Source: Methylobacterium sp. J-068
GTDB lineage: Bacteria > Pseudomonadota > Alphaproteobacteria > Rhizobiales > Beijerinckiaceae
Direction of reading: 5' to 3'
Assembly (NCBI RefSeq): GCF_022829445.1
Contig: NZ_JAKSXY010000052.1
Span: 1 to 35,166 of the forward strand
Length of the DNA stretch: 35,166 nucleotides
Position 1 is the first letter of the stretch, and each line of letters starts with the position of its first letter. A program made the position numbers and the translations under genes. The notes under the pieces are model-generated. The model had not been told where the DNA came from and did not search any database. It saw only the letters and a list, made by a program, of their open reading frames with translations. Shown piece after piece: positions 1 through 7,914 of this stretch.

Positions 1-612
1 GTTCATCTCCGACGAGGACATGAGCTCGCGCAGCTTGGACTCCGAGTAGGCCTGGTTCCCGACGAAGTTGATCGCCTTGATGCCGGTCTTGTCGCCTTCC
101 TCGATCACGTAGATCACGTCCAGCCGGCCGTTCGGAAGATCGACCGTGCGGAAGCTGACCTTCGCGGTGCCGCGCCCGGCGCGGCGATAGACTTCCTTGA
201 TGCGCTGGATGTCGGCCTTGACCACACCCTCGCTGAAGGCGCCGCGCGCCTTGGCCTCGACCTCGCCCTCCAGGGTGGCCTTCTCGATCTTCTTGTTCCC
301 CTCGAACACCACCCGGTTGATGATGTTGTTCTCGCGGACGCTCACCACCGTGCCGCCGCCGCTGCGCGACACCTTCACGTCGGAGAACATGCCGGTCGCC
401 AGCAGGTTGCGGCGGGCTTCCTCGGGGGAGCCGGAGGCGGTGCCGGTCACGTAGGACCGGATCGTGTCGGCATCGACACGCTTGTTACCCTGGACGACGA
501 TCTGCTGCGCCTGAGCGGCGCCACCGAGAACCAGGCCAGCGGCCGCCGCGGCGACTAGGACGATGGTCTGTTCCGCCGACTTGCGCCGGCGCTTCCCCGT
601 CATCGACATCAT
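1..612 (-). CDS. bamA: Outer-membrane assembly factor BamA, N-terminal part (cut by window edge)
   Basis: BamA is the central subunit of the outer-membrane beta-barrel insertion machine. Only the first 204 codons are inside the window; the gene runs off position 1 with no stop. Residues about 4-36 look like a Sec signal peptide: a basic start, an Ala/Leu/Val core, and a likely cut after AQA. Straight after comes the first POTRA repeat (IVVQGNKRVDADTIRSYV), then a second with VVFEGNKKIEKATLEGEV, and the start of a third (IKAINFVGNQAYSESKLREL). The C-terminal barrel is not visible. Three ATG codons (612, 609, 603) are in frame at the start, preceded only by a weak GAGACGGG-like ribosome site. 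It lies downstream of rseP on the same strand, the usual order, but with an unusually wide 353-base gap that suggests its own promoter. Confidence 0.93.
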   Translation of the reverse strand, partial: MMSMTGKRRRKSAEQTIVLVAAAAAGLVLGGAAQAQQIVVQGNKRVDADTIRSYVTGTASGSPEEARRNLLATGMFSDVKVSRSGGGTVVSVRENNIINRVVFEGNKKIEKATLEGEVEAKARGAFSEGVVKADIQRIKEVYRRAGRGTAKVSFRTVDLPNGRLDVIYVIEEGDKTGIKAINFVGNQAYSESKLRELMSSSEMN

Positions 613-657
613 GTAATCGCCCGTCTCTTTTATCTTCAGCGCGAGTTCGCACCCGCA

Positions 658-686
658 GTCAGGCACCCGTTTTCGGGCGTCCTGAC
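658..686 (-). other. Imperfect stem-loop in the bamA leader
   Basis: Six-base arms GTCAGG/CCTGAC (658-663 and 681-686) enclose a second four-base stem CCCG/CGGG with a TTTT loop. It lies about 45 bases before the bamA start and would be in the 5' untranslated RNA. Its function is unknown; it could affect translation or be a protein-binding palindrome. Confidence 0.35.
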
Positions 687-830
687 ACCTGGTCCCAAGC
701 TCAGCTTCTATCGGGATTCCCGGGCGAAGCAAACGTTCGGGGGGCGTGCTCGTCCGGGATTTTGGGGAGACGTGGCCTTCCGGTCACTTAACGCCCCGCC
801 GCGATCGTCGAACAGCGTCAACGAACGGTT

Positions 831-858
831 GCGCACCGGACCCGAGAGTCCGGTGCGC
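831..858 (-). terminator. Perfect 11-bp stem-loop between rseP and bamA
   Basis: The arms GCGCACCGGAC (831-841) and GTCCGGTGCGC (848-858) pair perfectly around a six-base loop. It is about 107 bases past the rseP stop in the direction of transcription and about 220 bases before bamA. There is no T-run after it on either strand, so it may be a GC-rich terminator, an RNA-processing or stability element, or a palindromic operator. The rest of the gap 613-965 shows no gene that I can support. Confidence 0.5.
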
Positions 859-965
859 GAACGCGATTGTCGTGACGATCGAGGCGCTTACGTGTCCCGG
901 AGCGGGACCGGGCGGAGAAAGTCGCCCGCCGCGCCCGCAATCCACAGCCTCTCAGCGTTCGCCGC

Positions 966-2126
966 TCAGGTCCGGCGCGTCCCCCAGGAGGCGCCGAGAT
1001 TCAGCAGGTCGTTCCAGGCCGCGAACAGCATCAGGAACAGCACCAGCGCGAGACCGATCCGGAAGCCGATCTCCTGCGCCCGCTCGCTCAGGGGACGACC
1101 GCGCACCGCCTCGAAGGCGTAGAACAGCAGGTGCCCGCCATCGAGCAGCGGCACCGGGAAGAGGTTCAGGAGGCCGATCGAAACCGAGAGCAGGGCGATC
1201 AGCCCGATCAGGCCACCGATGCCGCCGACCTTGGCGACCTCCCCCGAGACCCGGGCGATGCCGATCGGGCCGGAGAGCTGGTCGGGGGATTCGCGGCCGG
1301 TGACGAGCTTGCCGATGTAGTCGATGGTCCGGTCGACAACGAAGTAGGTCTCGTAGGTCCCGAGGCCGAGGGATTCGAGGGGGCCGTAATGAACGAGTCT
1401 CGCCTCCGTGCCCTTCGGTCCCTGGATGCCGAGCCGGCCGAAGCGATGGCGGCCGAAGGGCGTGACGTCTTCCTTGCTCTCGGGGATGGCCACGAGATCC
1501 TTGGTCTCGCCGCCCCGCTCGATCGTGATCGTCAGGCTGGAGCCCGCCGCGCCCGAGACCGTGCGCTGCATGTCGGTGAAGCTGTTGACCCGTGACCCGC
1601 CGATGGCGCGGATGATGTCGCCGGGCTGGAAGCCGGCGCGCGCGGCGGCGCTGTCGGGCATCACCGCCTCGACGCGGGCCGGCGTCTCGTAACGGCCGCC
1701 GAAGTAGATGGCGCCGGAGAACAGCGCGATGGCCAGGATGAAGTTCGCGATCGGGCCGGCGGCGACGATCGCGGCGCGCTTGGGCAGGCTCTGCGTCGGG
1801 AAGCTGATCGCCCGCTCCTGCGGGCTCATGCGGGCCACCGCGTCCGGGTCCGGCACGCTGGCGCCGTTGGCGTCGCCGTGGAACTTGACGTAGCCGCCCA
1901 GCGGGATCGCGGAGAGCTTCCAGCGGGTGCCGTGCCGGTCGTTGAAGCCGAACAGTTCCGGCCCGAAGCCGAGGGAGAAGGCGTGAACGCCGACGCCGCA
2001 CCAGCGCCCGACCAGGAAATGCCCCATCTCGTGCACGAACACGACGATGCTGAGCACGATCAGGAAGGGAATGACGGCACCGAAGAATCCGGAGGCCGTG
2101 CCGCCCATGGCGTTCAGGAAGTCCAT
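966..2126 (-). CDS. rseP: RseP/MmpA-type intramembrane zinc metalloprotease
   Basis: A site-2 protease of the inner membrane that cuts transmembrane segments of regulatory proteins, classically anti-sigma factors; MmpA is the Caulobacter counterpart. The protein has 386 residues. The zinc motif HEMGH is at residues 32-36 in the first membrane helix. A single PDZ domain follows at about residues 148-190, and the second metal-site motif NLFPVPLLDGGHL sits in the C-terminal membrane part. One PDZ domain and about 380 residues fit the short alphaproteobacterial form rather than the 450-residue two-PDZ E. coli protein. ATG 2126 is chosen because AGAGGA stands seven bases before it; an in-frame ATG at 2207 would add a non-family extension. 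It is followed by bamA, and preceded on the same strand by the efflux operon instead of the usual dxr. Confidence 0.95.
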   Translation of the reverse strand: MDFLNAMGGTASGFFGAVIPFLIVLSIVVFVHEMGHFLVGRWCGVGVHAFSLGFGPELFGFNDRHGTRWKLSAIPLGGYVKFHGDANGASVPDPDAVARMSPQERAISFPTQSLPKRAAIVAAGPIANFILAIALFSGAIYFGGRYETPARVEAVMPDSAAARAGFQPGDIIRAIGGSRVNSFTDMQRTVSGAAGSSLTITIERGGETKDLVAIPESKEDVTPFGRHRFGRLGIQGPKGTEARLVHYGPLESLGLGTYETYFVVDRTIDYIGKLVTGRESPDQLSGPIGIARVSGEVAKVGGIGGLIGLIALLSVSIGLLNLFPVPLLDGGHLLFYAFEAVRGRPLSERAQEIGFRIGLALVLFLMLFAAWNDLLNLGASWGTRRT

Positions 2127-2291
2127 ACGTCGATCCTCTCGGCCTCCCCCGGGGCCGTCGTTCCGCTTTAGCAGATCGGATGCGCACGAGGCGAACGCAA
2201 ACCCCAATCCCGCGATTCGGCGACGCAGGGCCGTCTTCGCCCGGTCTGTCCCCTCTTTCCCCGCCGCACGGTAAAGAAGTGGGCGGGCTCG

Positions 2292-3872
2292 CTAGTGGCC
2301 GCCGCCGGCACCCGCGGCCGCGCGGGGCCGGCGGATGAAGGGCACGGCGCAGGCCATGGCCACGAACAGGACGGTGAGCACCAGGAACACGTCGGTGAAC
2401 CCCATCACCAGGCCCTGCATGCGGACGGTGTTCATCAGCGCCTTCAACGCCATGGCGTCGGCATTGCCGCCGAGCACCTCGAACTGGCGCCGGGTCATCT
2501 CCAGGCGTTCGAGCACGGCGGTGTTCGTCCAGGTGAAGCGCTCGTGCAGCCGCGCGAGGTGCAGGTCCCAGCGGTCGTTGAGCACGGTGTTGATCAGCGC
2601 CAGCCCGACCGCGCCGCCGAGGTTGCGCGTGAGGTTGTAGAGGCCCGACGCGTTCTTCATCCGGGCCGGCGGCAGCGTGCCGAGCGCGATGTTGTTGATC
2701 GGGATCATGCACAGCATCAGCGAGCAGCCGCGGAGGATCTGGGGCACCAGCAATTCCCAGAAGTCCCAGTCCTTGGTCAGGCCCGTGACCATCCAGGTGC
2801 CGATGGCGAAGCCGAGGAAGCCCGTGCCCATCATCAGGCGCGGATCGACCCGGCCCGAGAACCAGCCCGCGATGGGCGCGGTCGCGAACATGCAGAGCCC
2901 CGAGACGAACATCGTCTCCCCGATCTGGAGGGCGGAATAGCCGCGCACCCGGCCGAGATAGACCGGGTAGAGGTAGGTCAGGCCGTAGAGGCCGATGCCG
3001 AGCACGAAGCTGAAGGTGCAGCCCGCCGCGAAGTTGCGGTCGGAAAAGGCGCGCAGGTCCACGATGGGCTCGGCCGCCGTGAAGGCGCGCCAGAAGAACG
3101 CCGGGACGGCGACGAGGCAGACCGCGGCGCAGGCGAACACCGCCTCGTCCGCGAGCCAGTCGTGGTTCGGCCCCTCCTCCAGCACGTATTCGAGGCAGCC
3201 GAGCATCAGCGCCATGAAGACGAGGCCGAACCAGTCGAAGCGCTTGAACAGGGCGAGGTTCGGCTCGTCGAAATCGACCAGGAGGTAGGTCGAGACCGTG
3301 ACGAAGATGCCCGGCACGAGGTTGATCAGGAAGAGCCAGTGCCAGTCGAACAGGTCGGTGAGATAGCCGCCCACCGTCGGGCCGATGGTGGGGGCGAGGG
3401 TCGCCACGAGGCCGATCATCGGCGAGACGATGGAGCGCTTCGAGGGCGGGAAGATCGTGAAGGCCGAGGCGAACACCGTCGGGATCATGCCGCCACCGAT
3501 GAAGCCCTGTGCGGCGCGCCAGACGATCATCTCGTTGATCGAGGTCGAGGTGGCGCACATCAGGCTCATCAGGGTGAACCCGCCGGCCGAGATCACGAAC
3601 ATCCAGCGGGTCGAGACCACGCGCGAAAGGAAGCCCGAGAGGGGGATCGAGATCACCTCGGCGATGAGGTAGCTCGTCTGCACCCAGGGGATCTCGTCGC
3701 CCGAGGCCGACAGCCCGGCCTGGATCTCGGCGAGCGAGGCCGAGACGATCTGGATGTCCAGAATCGCCATGAACATCCCGAACACCATGCAGACGAACGC
3801 CACCATGCGGCGGCGGTCGAGCGGTGGCTCGGCGGGTCTCGGGATCGGACCCAGGGCGGCGCCGGCGGCCAT
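2292..3872 (-). CDS. DHA2-family MFS multidrug exporter (EmrB type)
   Basis: A proton-driven inner-membrane drug exporter of the 14-helix DHA2 group, 526 residues, the usual size. The first helix carries the D1-like motif LDIQIVSASL, and helix 5 has the antiporter motif C (APTIGPTVGGYLTD). The region after RWMFVISAGGFTLMS and the many hydrophobic segments fit the fold. The C-terminus is a short basic, Ala/Gly-rich tail. Its start lies four bases after the stop of the HlyD-like partner, so the two are one operon and should form an EmrAB-like tripartite pump with a TolC-type outer-membrane protein that is not encoded here. Expression is very probably controlled by the divergent TetR gene. Substrates cannot be told from sequence. 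The 165 bases between its stop and rseP hold the rseP ribosome site and no further gene. Confidence 0.93.
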   Translation of the reverse strand: MAAGAALGPIPRPAEPPLDRRRMVAFVCMVFGMFMAILDIQIVSASLAEIQAGLSASGDEIPWVQTSYLIAEVISIPLSGFLSRVVSTRWMFVISAGGFTLMSLMCATSTSINEMIVWRAAQGFIGGGMIPTVFASAFTIFPPSKRSIVSPMIGLVATLAPTIGPTVGGYLTDLFDWHWLFLINLVPGIFVTVSTYLLVDFDEPNLALFKRFDWFGLVFMALMLGCLEYVLEEGPNHDWLADEAVFACAAVCLVAVPAFFWRAFTAAEPIVDLRAFSDRNFAAGCTFSFVLGIGLYGLTYLYPVYLGRVRGYSALQIGETMFVSGLCMFATAPIAGWFSGRVDPRLMMGTGFLGFAIGTWMVTGLTKDWDFWELLVPQILRGCSLMLCMIPINNIALGTLPPARMKNASGLYNLTRNLGGAVGLALINTVLNDRWDLHLARLHERFTWTNTAVLERLEMTRRQFEVLGGNADAMALKALMNTVRMQGLVMGFTDVFLVLTVLFVAMACAVPFIRRPRAAAGAGGGH

Positions 3873-3876
3873 GGTC

Positions 3877-5094
3877 CTAGCGCTTCGCGGTGCGGACGTG
3901 GTCGTCGCCCGAGCGGGCCTCGTCCCGGGTGTCGACCCGCACGGTCACGGACAGGCCCGGCCGCAGGATGCCCTCGCGGGCGACGTCGACGGGCACGTGC
4001 ACCCGCACGGGCAGGCGCTGCACGATCTTGGTGAAATTGCCCGTCGCGTTGTCGGGCGGCAGCAGGCTGAAGACCGAGCCGGAGGCGGGCGAGAGCGATT
4101 CGACCTCGCCGACGATGTCGCGGTCCGGATAGGCATCGACCGCGATGTGGACGCGCTGGCCCGGATGCATGCGCTCGACCTGGGTCTCCTTGAAGTTGGC
4201 GTCGACCCGGACGCTCTCCAGGGGCACCAGGGCGGCGATGCGCGAGCCCGGCTGGACATAGGCGCCGGCCTCCACGGCCTTGTTGCCGACCACGCCGTCG
4301 AAGGGCGCGCGAATCGTCGAGAAGGCGACGTCGCGGGCGGCGCGCGCCTCGGCGGTGCGCAACTCGGCGGCCAGCCCCTCCGCCTCCTTGCCCTGGGCGC
4401 GCAGCACCTCGACATTGGCCCGCATGGCGACGAGGGATGCCTCGGCGCCCTTCACGGCGGCGTCCGTGCGGTCGCGATCGGCCCGCGCCTGCTCGATGCG
4501 CGCCTTGGCGACGAAATCGACCTTTTCCAGCTGCTGCTGGCGCGCGTAATCGGCGGCGGCCCGCACGGCATCCGCCTTGCTCGCGTCGATCTGGGCCGAG
4601 GCCTGGAGCATCTGCGCCTGCGCGGCCTCGACCTGACGGCCAATGCGGGCGATGGCGGCCTGCTGCGTCACGAGCTTGTCGTGCGCCGCCTGCTCCGCGA
4701 GGCGGTAGTCGCCGTCCTCGATGAGGGCGATCACGTCGCCCTTGCGTACCGCCTGACCGTTCACGATCGGCACGGATGCGAGGTAGCCGGGCACCTTGGC
4801 GGCCAGGACGGAGATGTCGGCCTGCACGTAGGCGTCGTCGGTGCTCACGAAGAAGCGCCCCACCGTCCACCATGCATGCGCCTTGTAGGCGCCGCCTCCG
4901 AGGGCTGCGGCGAGCAGCGCTGTCAGCACGACCTTGCGCACCCGCCTCGGCTTGCCCGGCGGCTCGGCCGGCGCGGGCTCGATGAGGGCGGGCGCCCGCC
5001 TCGCGACCGGCGCCGGGGATGCCGGCGCGGCGATCCGGGCCGGATGCGCGTCGACCGGGTCGGCCCGGAATCCGTCGTCCTCGCTCAGGCTCAT
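3877..5094 (-). CDS. HlyD/EmrA-family membrane-fusion protein
   Basis: The periplasmic adaptor of a tripartite efflux pump, 405 residues. It has a Pro/Ala-rich cytoplasmic N-terminus of about 50 residues, one membrane anchor at about residues 54-72, and then FVSTDDAYVQADISVLA, the hallmark of the EmrA branch. The two lipoyl half-motifs (VPGYLASVPIVNGQAVRKGD and APFDGVVGNKAVEAGAYVQPG) flank a long Ala/Gln/Arg-rich coiled coil at about 125-240. A beta-barrel part follows with VRVDANFKETQVERMHPGQ. It is the first gene of the efflux operon, so the TetR operators lie directly upstream. The ATG at 5094 has only a weak ribosome site (GGATCG). An open frame extending farther upstream, which crosses the proximal operator, is in another reading frame and is not this protein. 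Confidence 0.93.
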   Translation of the reverse strand: MSLSEDDGFRADPVDAHPARIAAPASPAPVARRAPALIEPAPAEPPGKPRRVRKVVLTALLAAALGGGAYKAHAWWTVGRFFVSTDDAYVQADISVLAAKVPGYLASVPIVNGQAVRKGDVIALIEDGDYRLAEQAAHDKLVTQQAAIARIGRQVEAAQAQMLQASAQIDASKADAVRAAADYARQQQLEKVDFVAKARIEQARADRDRTDAAVKGAEASLVAMRANVEVLRAQGKEAEGLAAELRTAEARAARDVAFSTIRAPFDGVVGNKAVEAGAYVQPGSRIAALVPLESVRVDANFKETQVERMHPGQRVHIAVDAYPDRDIVGEVESLSPASGSVFSLLPPDNATGNFTKIVQRLPVRVHVPVDVAREGILRPGLSVTVRVDTRDEARSGDDHVRTAKR

Positions 5095-5120
5095 GGGATC
5101 GATCCGGCTCTCGCGGTGAT

Positions 5121-5139
5121 TGACCGAACCGTTCGGTCA
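5121..5139. promoter_or_regulatory. TetR operator 1 (proximal to the efflux operon)
   Basis: TGACCGAACCGTTCGGTCA is a palindrome with nine-base perfect arms around one central base. It lies 27 bases upstream of the HlyD start codon, where a bound repressor would cover the 5' end of the efflux transcript. An identical copy sits 65 bases away (center to center). Two identical palindromes in the control region between a TetR gene and a divergent pump operon are strong evidence for operators; binding is inferred. Confidence 0.85.
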
Positions 5140-5185
5140 TTTCGCGGGCCGCAGCACTGGCGCGGCCTCGGCCATTCAGATATTA

Positions 5186-5204
5186 TGACCGAACCGTTCG
5201 GTCA
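5186..5204. promoter_or_regulatory. TetR operator 2 (proximal to the repressor gene)
   Basis: The same 19-base palindrome as operator 1, ending 16 bases before the chosen TetR start at 5221. A TATTAT hexamer at 5181-5186, good as a -10 element for the repressor gene, overlaps its first base, although I see no good -35. On the minus strand a TTGACC (5205-5200), a 17-base spacer and TATCTG (5182-5177) could be the efflux promoter, with the operator inside the spacer. Both layouts imply repression of the pump and autorepression. Confidence 0.82.
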
Positions 5205-5220
5205 ATGGAGTTACGGGATC

Positions 5221-5865
5221 ATGGCGATCGCCAGTGCCACGCTGGAGCCGCGGGCGCGGATTCAAGGCGAATCCGACAAGCACCGCCAGATCCTCGAGGG
5301 GGCGCGCGCGGTGTTCATGGCCTCCGGGTTCGACGGGGCGAGCATGGGCGAGATCGCCAAGGCTGCGGGCGTCTCGAAGGGGACGCTCTACGTCTACTTC
5401 GACAGCAAGGAGGCGTTGTTCGAGGCCCTGACGCTCACGGAGAAGCGCGGGCTCGCCGAGGCGCTGTTCCGGCTCGATGCCGACGATCCGGATGTGCGGG
5501 GTGCCCTCACCCGGCTGGGGCACAGCTATCTCGCCGAGATGGTCCGGCCCGAGCACATCACGGTGATCCGAATGGTGATCGGCGCCTGCGAGAAGTTTCC
5601 GCGCCTCGGCCAGGCGTTCTTCGAGGCCGGCCCGGTCAAGGGCACGCGGCGCCTCGCCGCCTTTCTCGACGCGCAGATCGCAGCCGGGCGCCTGCGCCCC
5701 GCCGACACGAACCTCGCCGCGCGCCACTTCCTGCAACTCTGCCAGGCCGGGCTGGTGACGCGCCTGCTGTTCAATGCCGGCGAGGCCGTGACGGAGGCGG
5801 AAATCGCGCATCACGTCGCGCAGGCCGTCCGCGTGTTCCTGGCGGGCTACGACCCGGAGGCCTGA
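5221..5865 (+). CDS. TetR/AcrR-family repressor of the adjacent efflux operon
   Basis: A ligand-responsive DNA-binding repressor of 214 residues. The helix-turn-helix is at about residues 39-66 (SMGEIAKAAGVSKGTLYVYF), followed by DSKEALFEAL, the classic end of the TetR_N domain. The C-terminal half, with FLDAQIAAGRLRPADTNLAA and QAGLVTRLLFN, resembles the AefR-like ligand-binding domain. ATG 5221 is preferred, with GGAG ten bases upstream. An in-frame ATG at 5185 would place operator 2 inside the coding sequence, so it is less likely. The gene is divergent from the pump operon and convergent with dxr, with only seven bases between their stop codons. The ligand is unknown; a hydrophobic drug or pump substrate is the usual inducer in this family. 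Confidence 0.92.
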   Translation: MAIASATLEPRARIQGESDKHRQILEGARAVFMASGFDGASMGEIAKAAGVSKGTLYVYFDSKEALFEALTLTEKRGLAEALFRLDADDPDVRGALTRLGHSYLAEMVRPEHITVIRMVIGACEKFPRLGQAFFEAGPVKGTRRLAAFLDAQIAAGRLRPADTNLAARHFLQLCQAGLVTRLLFNAGEAVTEAEIAHHVAQAVRVFLAGYDPEA

Positions 5866-5879
5866 ACCCGGGTCAGGCC
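5859..5879. terminator. Stem-loop spanning both stop codons of the convergent TetR and dxr genes
   Basis: The arms GGCCTGA (5859-5865) and TCAGGCC (5873-5879) pair perfectly around a seven-base loop ACCCGGG. The left arm ends in the TetR stop TGA and the right arm begins with the complement of the dxr stop. It could serve transcription from both sides. No T-run follows, so strength as an intrinsic terminator is uncertain. Confidence 0.5.
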
Positions 5880-7036
5880 GCGCGGACCGCGTCGCTGCTC
5901 CAGCGGCGCACCTCGGCGTCGATGGCCAGGGCCTCGTCCACGTTCTCGGGCGCGGTCCGGTAGGTTCCGGCGAAGTGCTCGCAGGCGCGCTCCACCAAAT
6001 CTGCGATGCCGTAGAAACCGATGGCGCCCTTGATGAAGGCCGCGACCGCGATCTCGTTGGCGGCGTTCATCACCGTCGGGGCCGCGCCGCCGGCGCTCAG
6101 CGCCGCGCGGGCGATGCGCAGACAGGGAAAGCGCGCCTCGTCGGCCGCCTCGAAGGTCAGGCTGCCGGCGGCGGCGAGGTCGAGATGGCGGCCGCGCGCG
6201 ATGGTCAGGCGCTCGCCGAGACCGAGGCAATGGGCGATCGGCACGCGCATGTCCGGCATGGCGAGGCCGGCCGTCACGGCGCCGTCGCGCCAGTAGACGA
6301 GGCCGTGCACGATCGATTGCGGATGCACGATGACGTCGAGCCGCTCGGGTTCGAGCGCGAAGAGGTGGTGCGCCTCGATCAATTCCAGCCCCTTGTTCAT
6401 CAGGGAGGCCGAATCGATGTTGATCTTCATGCCCATCGACCAGGTCGGGTGGGCGGCGGCCTCCGCGGGCGAGGCGGCCGCGATACGCTCGCGGCTCCAG
6501 GTCCGGAAGGGACCGCCCGAGGCGGTGATGGTCATCTTGGAGACGTCGTCGAGGCGGCCGTCTCCGAGAGCCTGGGCGAGCGCGTTGTGCTCGGAATCGA
6601 CGGGGAGCAGCGTGGCGCCGTAGCGCTTGGCGTCGCGCATGAAGGCGTCGCCGGCGCAGACGAGGCTCTCCTTGTTGGCGAGCGCCACGGTGCGCCCGAG
6701 CTTCAGCGCCTCGTGCGTGGGCCGCAGCCCGGCGGCGCCGCTCACCGCCGCCACCACGATGTCGGCGTCCCGCGAGACCGCTTCGAGGACCGCGCCCTCC
6801 CCGGCCCCGTTGCGGATGTTCGTGTGCGCCAGCGCCGCGCGCAGGGCCGGGCCGGCGCCCGCGTCGGCGAGCGCCACGAAGTCGGGCTGGAGGTTGCCGG
6901 CGAGGCGCGCGATGGCCTCCACGTCGCGCCCGGCCACGAGCCCCCCGATCCGGAACCGGTCCGGATGCTGCAGCAGCAGGTCGATGGTCGATTGGCCGAT
7001 GGAGCCGGTGGCGCCCAGGATGGTGACGGTCAGCAA
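5873..7036 (-). CDS. dxr: 1-deoxy-D-xylulose 5-phosphate reductoisomerase
   Basis: Second step of the MEP isoprenoid pathway: converts DXP to 2-C-methyl-D-erythritol 4-phosphate with NADPH in the cytoplasm. 387 residues, close to the E. coli 398. The N-terminal NADPH motif is GATGSIGQSTIDLL. The metal and substrate sites are ALANKESLV, LLPVDSEHNAL, TASGGPFRTWS, and the MGMKINIDSASLMNKGLE block. The C-terminal helical domain has PTVMNAANEIAVAAFI. It is 12 bases downstream of cdsA and thus in the uppS-cdsA-dxr operon. In most relatives rseP follows directly; here the convergent TetR gene does. DXP is also a substrate of pdxJ about 6 kb away. Confidence 0.97.
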   Translation of the reverse strand: MLTVTILGATGSIGQSTIDLLLQHPDRFRIGGLVAGRDVEAIARLAGNLQPDFVALADAGAGPALRAALAHTNIRNGAGEGAVLEAVSRDADIVVAAVSGAAGLRPTHEALKLGRTVALANKESLVCAGDAFMRDAKRYGATLLPVDSEHNALAQALGDGRLDDVSKMTITASGGPFRTWSRERIAAASPAEAAAHPTWSMGMKINIDSASLMNKGLELIEAHHLFALEPERLDVIVHPQSIVHGLVYWRDGAVTAGLAMPDMRVPIAHCLGLGERLTIARGRHLDLAAAGSLTFEAADEARFPCLRIARAALSAGGAAPTVMNAANEIAVAAFIKGAIGFYGIADLVERACEHFAGTYRTAPENVDEALAIDAEVRRWSSDAVRAA

Positions 7037-7048
7037 CGGAATGGTCCT

Positions 7049-7912
7049 TCAGGCCGCCGCGAGACGGCGCGCGATGAGATAGAAGCCGGCGAGCACGGCC
7101 ACGGCGAAGAAGCCGTCGAGGCGATCCATGACGCCGCCGTGCCCCGGGATGGCGCGCCCCGAATCCTTGACGCCGTAACGGCGCTTGAGGGCGGATTCCG
7201 CGAGGTCGCCGCCCTGGCTCAGGATCGAGGCCGTGGCGCTGAGGAGGCCGACGAGGGCCAGCGGCGCGGTCGAGAGGTCGCTCCAGCCGTGGTCGCGGGC
7301 GAACACGACGAGACCGATCCCCGCGAGCGTCCCCCCGGCGAGGCCGCCCAGAGCGCCCGACCAGGTTTTCTTGGGGCTGACGCGCGGCATCAGCTTCGGG
7401 CCGCCGAGGGTCCGGCCCGTAAAGTAGGCGACGATGTCGGTGGTCCAGACCACGGCGAACATCCATGCCGGGCCGAGGAGCCCGATGGCCGGGTCGTCCC
7501 GCAGGGCGGTGGGCACCAGGGCGATCACGCCCGCGCTCGCGAGACCGGCCAGGGCGCGCATCCGCCCGGCCCCGGTCCGGGCCACGGCCGCGACGAGGAT
7601 CGCGCCGACGGCACCGATGCCGAGGGTGGTCGGGACATCGACGCCGCCATGCAGGCAGAGGACGAGCCCGAACAGGGTCGCGGCGGTGATCGAGAGGACG
7701 AGACGGCGCGGCGCGATGGCACTCATGCCGATCCATTCGGCGGCGAAGACGATGCCGGCGGCGAGCCAGATCACCGCGAAGGGCCAGCCGCCGATCACCA
7801 GGGCCGAGAGCACGACGGCGCCGAGCAGGATCGCCGAAACGAGGCGGGCCTGGAACTCGCGGCCCGCGAAGGGACCGCTCCGCGACGCGGGGGTCGCCTC
7901 ACCCGGAGCCAT
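7049..7912 (-). CDS. cdsA: Phosphatidate cytidylyltransferase (CDP-diacylglycerol synthase)
   Basis: Makes CDP-diacylglycerol from phosphatidic acid and CTP at the inner membrane, the branch point to all phospholipids. 287 residues with about eight hydrophobic segments. The family signature near the C-terminus is complete: SQGGDLAESALKRRYGVKD followed by IPGHGGVMDRLDG, with the metal-binding Asp residues in place. The conserved SPKKTWSGALGG stretch precedes it. The ATG at 7912 comes two bases after the uppS stop, so translation is probably coupled. The N-terminal 20 residues are a polar Gly/Pro/Ser-rich lead that is not conserved in the family. Confidence 0.96.
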   Translation of the reverse strand: MAPGEATPASRSGPFAGREFQARLVSAILLGAVVLSALVIGGWPFAVIWLAAGIVFAAEWIGMSAIAPRRLVLSITAATLFGLVLCLHGGVDVPTTLGIGAVGAILVAAVARTGAGRMRALAGLASAGVIALVPTALRDDPAIGLLGPAWMFAVVWTTDIVAYFTGRTLGGPKLMPRVSPKKTWSGALGGLAGGTLAGIGLVVFARDHGWSDLSTAPLALVGLLSATASILSQGGDLAESALKRRYGVKDSGRAIPGHGGVMDRLDGFFAVAVLAGFYLIARRLAAA

Positions 7913-7914
7913 GA

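Noticed and set aside
952..3558. Very long minus-strand open frame (868 codons) across rseP and the MFS gene
   Set aside because: Arg/Pro-rich composition with no family motifs; it overlaps two well-supported genes in another frame. High GC content makes such stop-free antisense and shifted frames common.
2295..4034. Plus-strand open frame of 579 codons opposite the efflux genes
   Set aside because: His/Asp/Glu/Arg-rich antisense shadow of the MFS and HlyD genes with no recognisable domain.
3754..5220. Long N-terminal extension of the TetR reading frame
   Set aside because: The frame is open upstream, but it is antisense to the HlyD gene and would place both operators inside the coding region; the family start is at 5221.
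5185..5220. ATG 5185 as TetR start
   Set aside because: It would put operator 2 inside the gene and has no ribosome site; ATG 5221 with GGAG fits better.
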